Of a stretch of DNA of 64,000 nucleotides, positions 39,901 through 45,841 are shown one piece after another. Location: the NCBI RefSeq assembly GCF_019175285.1, contig NC_056527.1, positions 14,423,586 through 14,487,585 on the forward strand, given 5' to 3'. Each line of letters begins with the position of its first letter. Within the stretch, counting starts at the first letter, position 1. Made by a program: the position numbers and the translations under genes. The notes under the pieces are model-generated. The model made no database searches and was not told the origin of the DNA. It was given only the letters and a program-made list of their open reading frames with translations. This DNA comes from Sceloporus undulatus (taxonomy: Eukaryota > Chordata > Lepidosauria > Squamata > Phrynosomatidae).

Positions 39901-42885
39901 AGTTAAGGTAGATCCAGTTTCACTATTGCTATTAATATGGTAGCTGCCTCCATTATTCACACATTGAGCATTACTATTGCTATTTTCCCTGAGACTTCCA
40001 TCAGCCACATCCTGTATTGGTTCACAGCCTTGTAAACTGTTATACCTACGCAAAACCCCCTCCACATTAAGCAGAAGACTAGAAGGTCTACTAGTGATAT
40101 GGCTAGCTTCAGCAATCCCTACGCCATAGTTTAAATGATATTTAGATGGTTCCATGCAGTTGTCATGACCCGCAACTTCTCCATACACAGTCTCTTGGGT
40201 TACATGCAGTTCCTGCCTTTCCATGGTCTCCAAAATTGAAGTTAAAGTTTTACTTATCCCATTTTCAGAGGCCTCCTCTTCTGTAGTTTTTTGCAATAGG
40301 CTCATTTTCTCATTTTTGCTGTTATTCAGTTCTTTACTGAAACAACAACCCATTTTTCAGTTCTCTTTTGCAATTCCTGGAACTATAAGCTCCTTTCTGC
40401 ATGCATCCACTTCACTAAGACTGCTGGGGAGGCAAGCCAACACCCAGATGCCAAAAATAGTACTGTCTAATCAGTGCAGGGGGCTCATATGCTATTGCCA
40501 CTCAAAATGGAAAGCACTGTTACTAAGAAATGCCTTAGTATATTATCATACATACTCCAAATAATATAGCTTATAATCACACTTTTCTGGCTAATATTAT
40601 GGACTGGGAATATTGATTTTTTTCCAGTTCTGAACAATTTTTTAGGTAGACACTGCAGCAATGTCTTATAAGGAAAACAATGCCTTGTGAGAAAGATAGA
40701 CACATCTAATATTAATAATGTGTAAACACTTTTACTTCTGTCTTTTTAAATTATTTTGTCTTTTTTAATTACTATAACCTGCCTTGAATCCCAATGTGGG
40801 AGAAAGGCGGGATATTAATCCTTTAAACAAACAAACATATAAATAACTGGATTCTGAAATAGGGGTACATGCACTTCTAACGTGCTGCATACTGCAGGCT
40901 CATTTAACAGAATGAGGAAATAATCTGATAAACAGACACTATGGCTGCATCTGCACAGCAGAAAGTTTTGACACCACTTTAACTATCATGGCTCAATGCA
41001 ATGGAATTCTGGGAACTGTAGTTTTCTCAGTCATTTAGCATTCTCTGTCAGAGTTCTGGTCCCACAACAAACTACAGTTCCCAGAATTCCACAGCACTGA
41101 GCCATAGTAAAGTAGTGTCAAACTGGATTGTTTCTGCAGTGTGGATACAGCCTGTGAGATTTCCATTCAGATTAAATTTATAATTTCAACATTGAAAAAG
41201 TAGTACCAACCTAAACTACATGTGGGGGACAGAAGGGAAAAAATATTACCGTTTGCTGACGTTCAACAGTATTTTACATGGTAATCTCCAATAAAGAAAT
41301 CCCATTCTAGCTACAACACATATGGCATTCAGTATACAGGTTGAGGACCCATTATTCAAAAATGCTTGGAACCAGAACCATTTCAGAGTTGGGATTTTTT
41401 TCTGATTTTGGAATACAAGTAGTCTAGTACGTACTTGTACTGTACTGGTGAGGCTGAAGAAAGATGAGGCTGGAGAAAGACATTAAGATCTTTGAAATGG
41501 CCAGAATCCAAGTGTAGTGCTTGGCACGAATCCATGCTTCCCACCATTTCACAGATCCTCACATCTTTCCCCAGCCTCACAAATACAAGTACTGTATATA
41601 GTACACTATTAGCATTTCAAAATATAAATCCAAAATATTCCAAAATCAAAGTCTCAAAGCATCATGTCGGCACTCAAAAAGTTTCAGTTTTTGGATTTCT
41701 GGATTAGGGATTCTCAAACTGTATTTAGTAGAAGAAAGAGTAAGAAGTCAATGAAATAACTTTCCTCATGTTGTAACTTCACCAGGATTGCTAAACAGGT
41801 TTTGCTGCAATCTGACTAGGATGAGTAAGCAGTTCTCAATGCTAGCTTTCTATCCTGTATTTATACACTGGCCAATATTATCACTAGATTCTGAGTCAGA
41901 TTCTTCTCTGGGTTACCTTAATAGCAGGCCACAAAAGTTCCCAAGTTCCCCAGAAACAAGATGACATGGAATGTTTTGCCAAAAAAAAATTTTTTTTTGC
42001 ATCTTTCACTGCAGCACCTGCAGCAAGAAATGTACTTGATGCTGTTGCTTCCAACATGCTCATAATAGCTCAAATTCAGAGATTTCTGAAGATATCAAAG
42101 TTTTACTCATCTCAGCAAGAAAGTCAAATACCAAGAAAGCAAGCTAGCAAGCAGATGTTCTGGGCTACAACTCTCACCAGCCTCAGCTGGCACAACCAGG
42201 GGTGAGTGATATAAGTCAAACTTCTGGAGGATGGAGTCTTGGGGAAAGCTTCTTGCAGACAACAAACAAATCAACCATGTTTTCCAGTGTCTAAACTAGA
42301 TTGAACTGAAAAGAAAAGAAAAGCAAGCTCCCTTTGTGAGAATATTCTATTATTCATACTTCTTGGACAGTTAGGTTTTAAGATCTCACTTGGTTTTATT
42401 TAAAATCACATCTATACTACAACCAGAGAGTACTGCTAGCTATATAAAACTTGTGTCATTTGTCTGAGGCACACAGACCATGAACAAAATACTTACAGTC
42501 TTGTTACAGACCTGAAGACCCTATGTAACAATGTAAATCCTCAAGCATATTCAAAACTTTAACTCTGTTACCCCACAGTTTATCTCCAACAGAATCTGAG
42601 GTTATTTCTACTCTACGTATGGCAAGCACAACCAACTGCTAAAGGATAGCATCCATTTTATGTACTTAGCAGAACTGCATGATAATTAATAATGTGCAAA
42701 GTGCAGTGTAATTCTTTTGGAAATCAGTGTGACAAGTTTGAAAGAATATAGAGCAGTACCTAAAATAATTTCATTTTCATGAAAGACTTCATCACAATAC
42801 TTACTAGATGAGAACTATCTTTAACTTCTTGTACTTGCTGCACCTGCGGTTCAGCCACAACTTTAGTGTCCTGATCAGAAGTCAT
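15621..42885 (-). CDS. LARP4B: La-related protein 4B, canonical isoform (16 coding exons)
   Basis: Joined minus-strand exons: 42885-42805, 33573-33426, 33092-32931, 29989-29908, 28266-28130, 26665-26562, 26435-26325, 25308-25255, 25161-24952, 23971-23865, 22628-22377, 20097-20052, 18990-18826, 17817-17693, 17303-17192, 15902-15621. All phases agree and the product is about 725 aa. Seen: PAM2w motif (ELNPNAKVW, about residues 34-42), La motif (about 145-220, with the LARP4-type FCLSRENL core), RRM (about 224-297), a Pro/Ser-rich disordered tail, and C-terminus [10 protein letters not shown]. Known of the family: cytoplasmic mRNA-binding proteins that contact PABPC1 and RACK1 and promote mRNA stability and translation. 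LARP4B rather than LARP4 because the tail ([19 protein letters not shown]) follows human LARP4B as I remember it. A human segment of about 20 aa after residue 27 (MNGPISQ...) was not found; the present exons join in frame without it. Confidence 0.96.
16903..16912. other. Assembly gap (10 N)
   Basis: Ten N in the intron before the last LARP4B coding exon. It does not touch coding sequence. Confidence 0.99.
17192..17303 (-). CDS. LARP4B: LARP4B penultimate coding exon
   Basis: Acceptor TTATTGCAG, donor GTAAGT; 112 bp, phase 2 in and 0 out. Encodes [20 protein letters not shown]...[24 protein letters not shown] is identical to the mammalian protein as I recall it. Confidence 0.94.
17693..17817 (-). 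CDS. LARP4B: LARP4B exon, variable Pro/Ser linker
   Basis: Acceptor TTCCCTCAG, donor GTAAGT; 125 bp, phase 0 in and 2 out. Encodes [22 protein letters not shown]...[11 protein letters not shown]. It is less conserved than neighbouring exons but keeps the REP and ERSPSP anchors. Confidence 0.92.
18826..18990 (-). CDS. LARP4B: LARP4B exon, FPPLPG box
   Basis: Acceptor GTCTTCCAG, donor GTAAGT; 165 bp, phase 0 in and out. Encodes [19 protein letters not shown]...[12 protein letters not shown]...[13 protein letters not shown]. The SSFPPLPG element is shared by LARP4 and LARP4B. Confidence 0.95.
19455..19712 (-). mobile_element. CR1 LINE 3' end
   Basis: The minus strand encodes the CR1 ORF2 C-terminus ([37 protein letters not shown]), followed by the 3' end. 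Lies in a LARP4B intron. Confidence 0.85.
20052..20097 (-). CDS. LARP4B: LARP4B 46-bp microexon, basic patch
   Basis: Acceptor TTCCTCCAG, donor GTGAGC; phase 2 in, 0 out. Encodes [15 protein letters not shown], a strongly basic patch conserved in the family. It would be missed by ORF length alone; the splice sites and phase fix it. Confidence 0.93.
22377..22628 (-). CDS. LARP4B: LARP4B exon, disordered region
   Basis: Acceptor TCCCCCAG, donor GTGAGT; 252 bp, phase 2 in and out. Encodes [17 protein letters not shown]...[17 protein letters not shown]...SPSLGRG. The segment [19 protein letters not shown] is nearly identical to mammals. Confidence 0.95.
23865..23971 (-). CDS. LARP4B: LARP4B exon ending at a GC donor
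   Basis: Acceptor TTCAATAG; 107 bp, phase 0 in and 2 out. Encodes [20 protein letters not shown]...RQYTPRN. The only donor that restores the frame (AG + A = Arg, then NPSKSH) is CAG/GCAAGT: a GC-AG intron whose other donor bases are a perfect consensus. Confidence 0.93.
24241..24813. mobile_element. Palindromic-ended DNA transposon (TACCATATAT termini)
   Basis: Left TACCATATATTCTTGACTAT and right AAGTATATATGGTAC are inverted, with a second inverted pair around CTTATACATGGGTC / GACTTATCCACGGGTC. The 573-bp span includes a GTGTG run and CT-rich repeats of TTCCCTTCTCAA. Superfamily uncertain; TA-flanked. Confidence 0.65.
24952..25161 (-). CDS. LARP4B: LARP4B exon, post-RRM region
   Basis: Acceptor GTCTTTTAG, donor GTAAGA; 210 bp, phase 0 in and out. 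Encodes [21 protein letters not shown]...[11 protein letters not shown]...[10 protein letters not shown], rich in Gln, Pro and Tyr. The first residues complete the RRM C-terminal extension. Confidence 0.95.
25255..25308 (-). CDS. LARP4B: LARP4B exon, end of RRM (54 bp)
   Basis: Acceptor TTTTAAAG, donor GTAAAA; phase 0 in and out. Encodes [18 protein letters not shown], the RRM second helix and last strand. Short but fully conserved; human has AYKYLREEV by recall. Confidence 0.95.
25535..25850. mobile_element. L2 LINE pieces in opposite orientations
   Basis: 25535-25600 is a sense L2-like 3' tail (GCCACCCTGAATCCC, GGGGGAAAGGTGGGATGG). 25606-25850 read on the minus strand encodes LINE text ([19 protein letters not shown]), the L2/CR1 QLVQNAAARL motif. 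Confidence 0.6.
25855..26045. repeat. GC-rich unclassified repeat
   Basis: Compositionally unlike its surroundings, with a segment rich in GGTGTCACC-like words and inverted GTGACACCACCGG near its right end. Probably part of a GC-rich transposon. Confidence 0.3.
26325..26435 (-). CDS. LARP4B: LARP4B exon, RRM central part
   Basis: Acceptor TTCCTTAG, donor GTAAAT; 111 bp, phase 0 in and out. Encodes [21 protein letters not shown]...DAQQ: RRM helix 1 through strand 3 (DNWFITF). Confidence 0.96.
26562..26665 (-). CDS. LARP4B: LARP4B exon, La motif to RRM junction
   Basis: Acceptor CTCTCAG, donor GTAAGT; 104 bp, phase 1 in and 0 out. Encodes [34 protein letters not shown]: the end of the La motif, the linker, and RRM strand 1 (RCIVILRE). 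Confidence 0.96.
26797..27003. mobile_element. GC-rich Harbinger-like MITE
   Basis: A CpG-bearing block in AT-rich intron. The segment AGCAGCTCCTTTTTTGCGCC is shared in form with 36950-37000 and 35840-35860. Ends are not sharply defined. Confidence 0.45.
28130..28266 (-). CDS. LARP4B: LARP4B exon, core of La motif
   Basis: Acceptor TTCAACAG, donor GTAAGT; 137 bp, phase 2 in and 1 out. Encodes [20 protein letters not shown]...VEVLRS, the winged-helix core with the nearly invariant SDxYL and MD.DQYVP segments. Conservation with mammals is almost complete. Confidence 0.96.
28480..28712. mobile_element. 233-bp palindromic MITE, copy 1
   Basis: Long inverted arms beginning GGCCTGTTACAGACTGCC and continuing through AATAAAGCTGCTTCGGGTC and CTTTGGAGGTATGC. 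Flanked by ATA on both sides (3-bp duplication). Same length and layout as 63441-63673. The 3-bp duplication suggests PIF/Harbinger. Confidence 0.85.
29908..29989 (-). CDS. LARP4B: LARP4B exon, start of La motif
   Basis: 82 bp; donor GTAAGTG. Two acceptor AGs lie 3 bp apart. TTCCAG/GAG gives GGKEQ, matching the double Gly I recall in mammalian LARP4B, and was preferred to the downstream AG. Encodes ...[18 protein letters not shown], helix 1 of the La motif. The LARP4-type CLSREN replaces the aromatic YYFGD-type core of classical La proteins. Confidence 0.93.
30101..30295 (-). mobile_element. tRNA-headed SINE with Bov-B-type tail
   Basis: Antisense copy with tail, body (AGCTAAGGTCACCCAGTAAG) and tRNA-like head (GTAGTCCAAAGCTCAAACC) all present; moderately diverged. 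Confidence 0.8.
30835..31076 (-). mobile_element. tRNA-headed SINE with Bov-B-type tail, near complete
   Basis: Antisense copy. The minus strand reads from a GAGCCAACATGGTGTAATGG head, through GGTTCGATTCC-type B box and GGGTGACCTTGGGCAAGTCA, to AGTTGGAAATGACTTGAAGG. It is the clearest copy here for comparing the tail with Bov-B. Confidence 0.88.
32931..33092 (-). CDS. LARP4B: LARP4B exon, acidic linker
   Basis: Acceptor CGGTAG, donor GTAAGA; 162 bp, phase 1 in and out. Encodes [14 protein letters not shown]...[20 protein letters not shown], which aligns with the linker between PAM2w and La motif of mammalian LARP4B (NGDGD, MNALAL, SEYDS). It is probably disordered. Confidence 0.93.
33426..33573 (-). 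CDS. LARP4B: LARP4B exon carrying the PAM2w motif
   Basis: Acceptor TTTTCTAG, donor GTATG; 148 bp, phase 0 in and phase 1 out. Encodes [17 protein letters not shown]...[23 protein letters not shown] is the variant PAM2 motif (Trp in place of the usual Phe) by which LARP4-family proteins bind the MLLE domain of poly(A)-binding protein. It is the shared acceptor exon for both the short first exon and the giant exon. Confidence 0.95.
33770..33930. mobile_element. hAT-like palindromic MITE
   Basis: Inverted arms from TTTGAGACTGCTTAAACTGC to the complement ending at 33930. The core is GGAATTCTGGGAACTGC / CAATTCCCAGAATTC. Confidence 0.8.
34925..34985 (-). mobile_element. L2-like LINE 3' tail
   Basis: Antisense TTATTTATTTAATTTATATC, CTACCTTTTCCC, AGACCCAAGGC; complement of the tail at 40775. 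Confidence 0.5.
34997..35203 (-). mobile_element. tRNA-headed SINE with Bov-B-type tail
   Basis: Antisense copy directly after the L2-like tail; tail, body and head are all recognisable. Confidence 0.78.
35652..35935. mobile_element. GC-rich Harbinger-like MITE
   Basis: A GC-rich island with CTTTTTTGCACCTGACAAAGG, comparable to the element at 26797. Positions 35843-35935 self-pair around CAGATTGGGGATCAC and GATCTGGCTG. Boundaries approximate. Confidence 0.4.
36757..37078. mobile_element. GC-rich palindromic MITE (GGCCGGTTACACACCGGC end)
   Basis: Left end GGCCGGTTACACACC pairs with the right end GGTCTATAACCCGCC. Internal hairpins include GGACATCCGCAGGACGTCC, GGGGCGTCTCTTCTAGACGCCCC and GGAGCTCCATTTTGGAGCTCC. 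The termini resemble the 233-bp family. Confidence 0.65.
37270..40353 (-). CDS. Giant 1,028-codon exon with MGCCFSKE start, probable alternative first coding exon of LARP4B
   Basis: One open frame from ATG at 40353 to a consensus donor (TGT/GTAAGT) at 37270/37269; if unspliced it would read six codons further to a stop at 37249. An in-frame TGA two codons before the ATG, and A at -3 with G at +4, support this start. Residues 1-8 MGCCFSKE fit N-myristoylation (Gly2, Ser6, Lys7) with Cys3/Cys4 as likely palmitoylation sites. The body is acidic, Ser/Thr/Asn-rich and low in hydrophobic runs, with no transmembrane segment or zinc knuckle seen: probably disordered. Residues about 938-1028 are richer in Trp/Tyr/Leu ([21 protein letters not shown]) and look the most foldable. 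The donor is phase 0, as required to join the LARP4B exon starting at 33573; the joined product would be about 1,726 aa. I do not recognise the family of this region. Alternative: a separate single-exon gene nested in a LARP4B intron, less likely given the donor and phase. Confidence 0.75.
40354..40500 (-). promoter_or_regulatory. Possible 5' UTR and alternative promoter or acceptor before the giant exon
   Basis: Seen upstream of the MGCC start: a pyrimidine-rich acceptor-like site (TTGCCTCCCCAG, cut after 40424); two E-boxes, CATCTG (40445-40450) and CATATG (40486-40491); and a MEF2/CArG-like box CTATTTTTGG (40451-40460). Either an internal promoter or splicing from an upstream leader could deliver this exon. 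The sequence does not decide between them. Confidence 0.25.
40775..40842 (+). mobile_element. L2-like LINE 3' tail
   Basis: CCTGCCTTGAATCCCAATG and GGGAGAAAGGCGGGATATTAA, then an AAAC repeat: the usual squamate L2 3' end. Confidence 0.6.
40943..41152. mobile_element. hAT-like palindromic MITE, fullest copy
   Basis: Starts GGCTGCATCTGCACAG and ends with the complement GTGGATACAGCC. Inner arms are GGAATTCTGGGAACTGTAG and CTACAGTTCCCAGAATTCC. Confidence 0.85.
41335..41723. mobile_element. Tigger/pogo-type element (CAGGTTGAGGACCC termini)
   Basis: TA-flanked. The left end CAGGTTGAGGACCCATTATTC pairs with the right end GGATTAGGGATTCTCAAACTG. It resembles a Tigger family also known in mammals, and its left end matches 57824-58088. 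Confidence 0.75.
42162..42245. mobile_element. Fragment of the ctccagatgttttgg MITE family
   Basis: GGGCTACAACTCTCACCAG and CAAACTTCTGGAGGATGGAG fit the two arms of this palindromic family; diverged. Confidence 0.4.
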
Positions 42886-42938
42886 GAGCTGCCTGCTTTC
42901 TGGCTCCTCAGAGAGAACTGTATTGATCTCCGTCTAAG
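42805..42938 (-). CDS. LARP4B: LARP4B short first coding exon, with end of 5' UTR
   Basis: Acceptor TTGCAG precedes 42938. The start codon is at 42885 and 27 codons follow ([14 protein letters not shown]...SSHL) before donor GTAAGT; the exon ends in phase 0. MTSDQD and VVAEPQ match the N-terminus of mammalian LARP4B. Positions 42886-42938 are 5' UTR. The acceptor shows that at least one non-coding exon lies further upstream, outside what I can identify here. Confidence 0.94.
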
Positions 42939-43577
42939 CTGCAAGGCAGAAGAAAAGAAAGTCAAAAAATGCATGCTATTCAGCTAGCAGTGGTGAACAG
43001 AAGACAATGCTAGTTGATGTATTTGGCACATTACTCTAAAAATGTCCATAGTTTGTACCTGAACTTCCATGAAGATCACCTGACTTGGTTCTTTTCAGCA
43101 ATATTCAGTTACACCGGTAAATAAACTCCACTGATTTTCTAATGCATAAATGTAATAAGATGGAAACTCACAAAAATGTACCCCATTCCATGCCATTCCA
43201 GGGGCTGTTGAGCCTAAGGAATAGAAGTGTAACTTGTAGTAGGTGAGAGTAGCCAGCAGCCCCACTGTCCAATTAAAGATCTGATCACACATCTTGAGAT
43301 CCAAACCCCAGTTACTACAGTGCCTCTAATCTCAAATACTCTATTCCATTGTCTGATTTTTTTGGTCTTACTATCAGAAAATTACTCTCTAAAGAACAAA
43401 ATTTCAGCTTGTCAAGTTTGGCAATGGAGAAGAGACTGTAAGAGTAAATGTAGGTGACCTGTCAAACCAATGTTTAAAGAAACAGTAGTGTCCATTTCAT
43501 GATACACTGAACTGATAGACTGGCCAGTTGACTCCTTGGAAACAACTGGTATTTGCAATACAGAGTGGACAGATGAC

Positions 43578-43800
43578 TACAGTCGTCCCTTCTTATACAC
43601 GGATTTTTTATACACGGATTTAAGCATACACGGTTTGAAAATGTTACAAAAAAGTATAAATTTACCTTGATTTTCCATTTTTTATAAGGGACACCATTTT
43701 GCTATGTCATTATATGCAATGGGACTTGAGCATACACGGATTTTGTTATACATGGGAGATCTTGGAACCAAACCCCAGCGTATAACAAGGGTCCACTGTA
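43578..43800. mobile_element. Tigger/pogo-type MITE
   Basis: TA duplications at 43578 and 43799; ends CAGTCGTCCCTTCTTATAC and TATAACAAGGGTCCACTG. Reverse-oriented sibling of the copy at 56650-56883, very similar along its length. Confidence 0.88.
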
Positions 43801-45168
43801 TACTTGTTTGCCTAGAAGACTAGCAATGTTTATAATTAAGTTTCCCCATCAATGAAAAGTGTTACTGCTTGCTGTTAATAATGGCATCAACAAAAAATAC
43901 AAGAGCACAGTGTTAAAGTGTGAGAATTATTGATCTATGAAAAAGAAAAAAAGTATTATTTGCCACAGACTTTTGGATAATGCTGAATGTGTCTAGGATT
44001 AAAAGTGAAGCCATTGAAAATTACAGTTAAGACAATCTGAGATGAATCCTTGATATTTATATAACATATACAATGACAAAACTAAATGACAAATTGCATG
44101 TAAACATAATCCACTTGGTTTGTCACCTTTGTAAGATTGTGAATGATGCATTTTTATATGTTTATACTAGTTGCGAAGTAACTAGTGCTGTGCTTATGTC
44201 AGGGAAACAAAATCCTTGCTGAGTACTAAAACCTGCAGTTGCCACTGGAGAACTAAAGCAAGTCGCATAAGATACTGTAGAGATGCCAGCAACTTTTCTT
44301 CCTTGGAACAGTGCTGAACATTCTCTGCCTAAGGACAAAATGCATCTCCAACAGGAAAGGGCACTACAATACTGTTTATTCTCCCTTTTTATCATAGCAC
44401 TTTGTATACTATTAACATACGTCATTATACCTTGCACAGCAGGCATCTGTTTCCATTTGCTACACTACAGATGTGAAATGTTTTAATTTGGAGAGTGCAG
44501 GGAACAATAGCTCTTGTTTTTATTCATCAAAACTATTACTGTCCATTTCAGGACCTGTTCACAAACACTTTTGACTCTGTTCTTAATGTTATTAAGGACT
44601 GCTAAAACGTTAAGTGTGGTAGAGGCTTGCAGCCAAAGATCTGTCTAGATATTTGAAATGTGTGTTTTTGTACCTCCTGTCCATATTTACCTCTCTCAAT
44701 ACTACTTAATAACTGGATACTCTTTTTCCAGCCTTTTCCAGCTCCATTCTATGGAACAAATTTCTCTTCCCAATCCTATCCCTTAGTCACTCCAGTTTCC
44801 CTTAGCTTCTGTTTGCCTGCTGCTTTAAGGCACTACATACTTTTGCTTGCCTGTCCCTAATCCTAGGACTGAAGCAGATCAATCCAAAACAACTGTGTTT
44901 GAGGTGGTCACAAGAAGTACCGATAAAAAAAATATAGCATAACATACAAGCTCAGATGTCTTGGTCATATTCATACAAACGTCTTCTACAAGCAGTTAAA
45001 AAAAAAGAAAGAAACAGTAGAGCAGGGGAAGATGCTGGAGATTACTATGAGTGGCTTTTAAACTGTGATTACAAATGGGAAAAGACAGCTCTGGCGATAG
45101 CTATCACACAATGCTGCCTCCGACCTGTAGCTGCTGCATCTTCCAATCACGATTAGGGTATTTCTTTT

Positions 45169-45269
45169 CAATGTTGTTGTGTGCCTTCAACTTATGGCAA
45201 CTGTAAAGTGAACCTATCATGGGGCTTTCTCAGCAAGTTTCTTCAGAGGGGGTTTGCCATTGTCATCCT

Positions 45270-45310
<41 letters not shown>

Positions 45311-45430
45311 CCTCTGAGAGAGAGTGGCTTGCCCAAGGCTACCCACTGGGTTTACATGGCCATGCCAAGATTCAAACTCTGGTCTCCGGTGTTTAGTCCA
45401 ATGTGTAAACCACTACATGACACTGGCTCC
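45169..45430 (-). mobile_element. tRNA-headed SINE with Bov-B-type tail, split by (AAT)n
   Basis: Antisense SINE body interrupted at 45271-45310 by an AAT run between GCCATTGTCATCCT and CCTCTGAGAGAGAG, with CCT at both junctions. Confidence 0.8.
45271..45310. repeat. (AAT)n microsatellite inside a SINE
   Basis: About 13 perfect AAT units with no other inserted sequence. Confidence 0.95.
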
Positions 45431-45487
45431 CTTTTCAATGACAGGGGAAAAAAGACTTTGAGGAAAATCTAGCAATATAATAATAAT

Positions 45488-45841
45488 CCAAGTTTATGAT
45501 CCAACTACTATATAAAGGCAGAAGAAAAAGAAACTGAAAAACTCTATGCTGGGCTTGAGGAGGACATTGATCACACACCAAAACAGAATCCTAGAGCAAA
45601 ATTGAGACTGTTGTGCTATGGACGTATCATGGAAAGACAATAATGCTTGGTAAAATAGAAGTCAGTAGGAAAAGAGGAAAACCACATTATAGATAGATAG
45701 ACTCAGACAAGGGAGCCATTGCTCTTAGTCTGTGGGACCTGAACAGGGCTGTTGATCAGAGAGCGACCTGGAGGTCTTTCATTCATAGGGTCACCATAAG
45801 TTGAAAATGACTTGAAGGTGGTTAACTACAACAACAACAAA
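45488..45841 (+). mobile_element. Bov-B LINE, internally deleted 3' end
   Basis: Starts with endonuclease-region text (VYDPTTI-like at 45495), jumps to the C-terminal region (RAKLRLLCYGRIMERQ-like) and ends GGTCACCATAAGTTG...GACTTGAAGGTGG plus AACAAC. The tail is almost the same as the SINE tail. Confidence 0.75.

Larger units (their letters stand above)
40501..42804 (-). other. LARP4B: Intron between the short first exon and the giant exon
   Basis: Non-coding. It holds an L2 tail, a hAT-like MITE, a Tigger-type element and a fragment of the ctccagatgttttgg MITE family. The human-type exon encoding about 20 aa after residue 27 was looked for here and not found. Confidence 0.8.

Noticed and set aside
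37249-40353. Giant frame as a retroviral gag-like or other captured gene because of its myristoylation start
   Set aside because: No zinc knuckle, protease, reverse transcriptase or terminal repeats nearby. The consensus donor with matching phase points to a LARP4B exon.
15621-42885. Assignment to the paralogue LARP4
   Set aside because: The N-terminus MTSDQD and the C-terminal [11 protein letters not shown] and STPPKSPQ follow LARP4B; LARP4 differs in both regions as I recall it.
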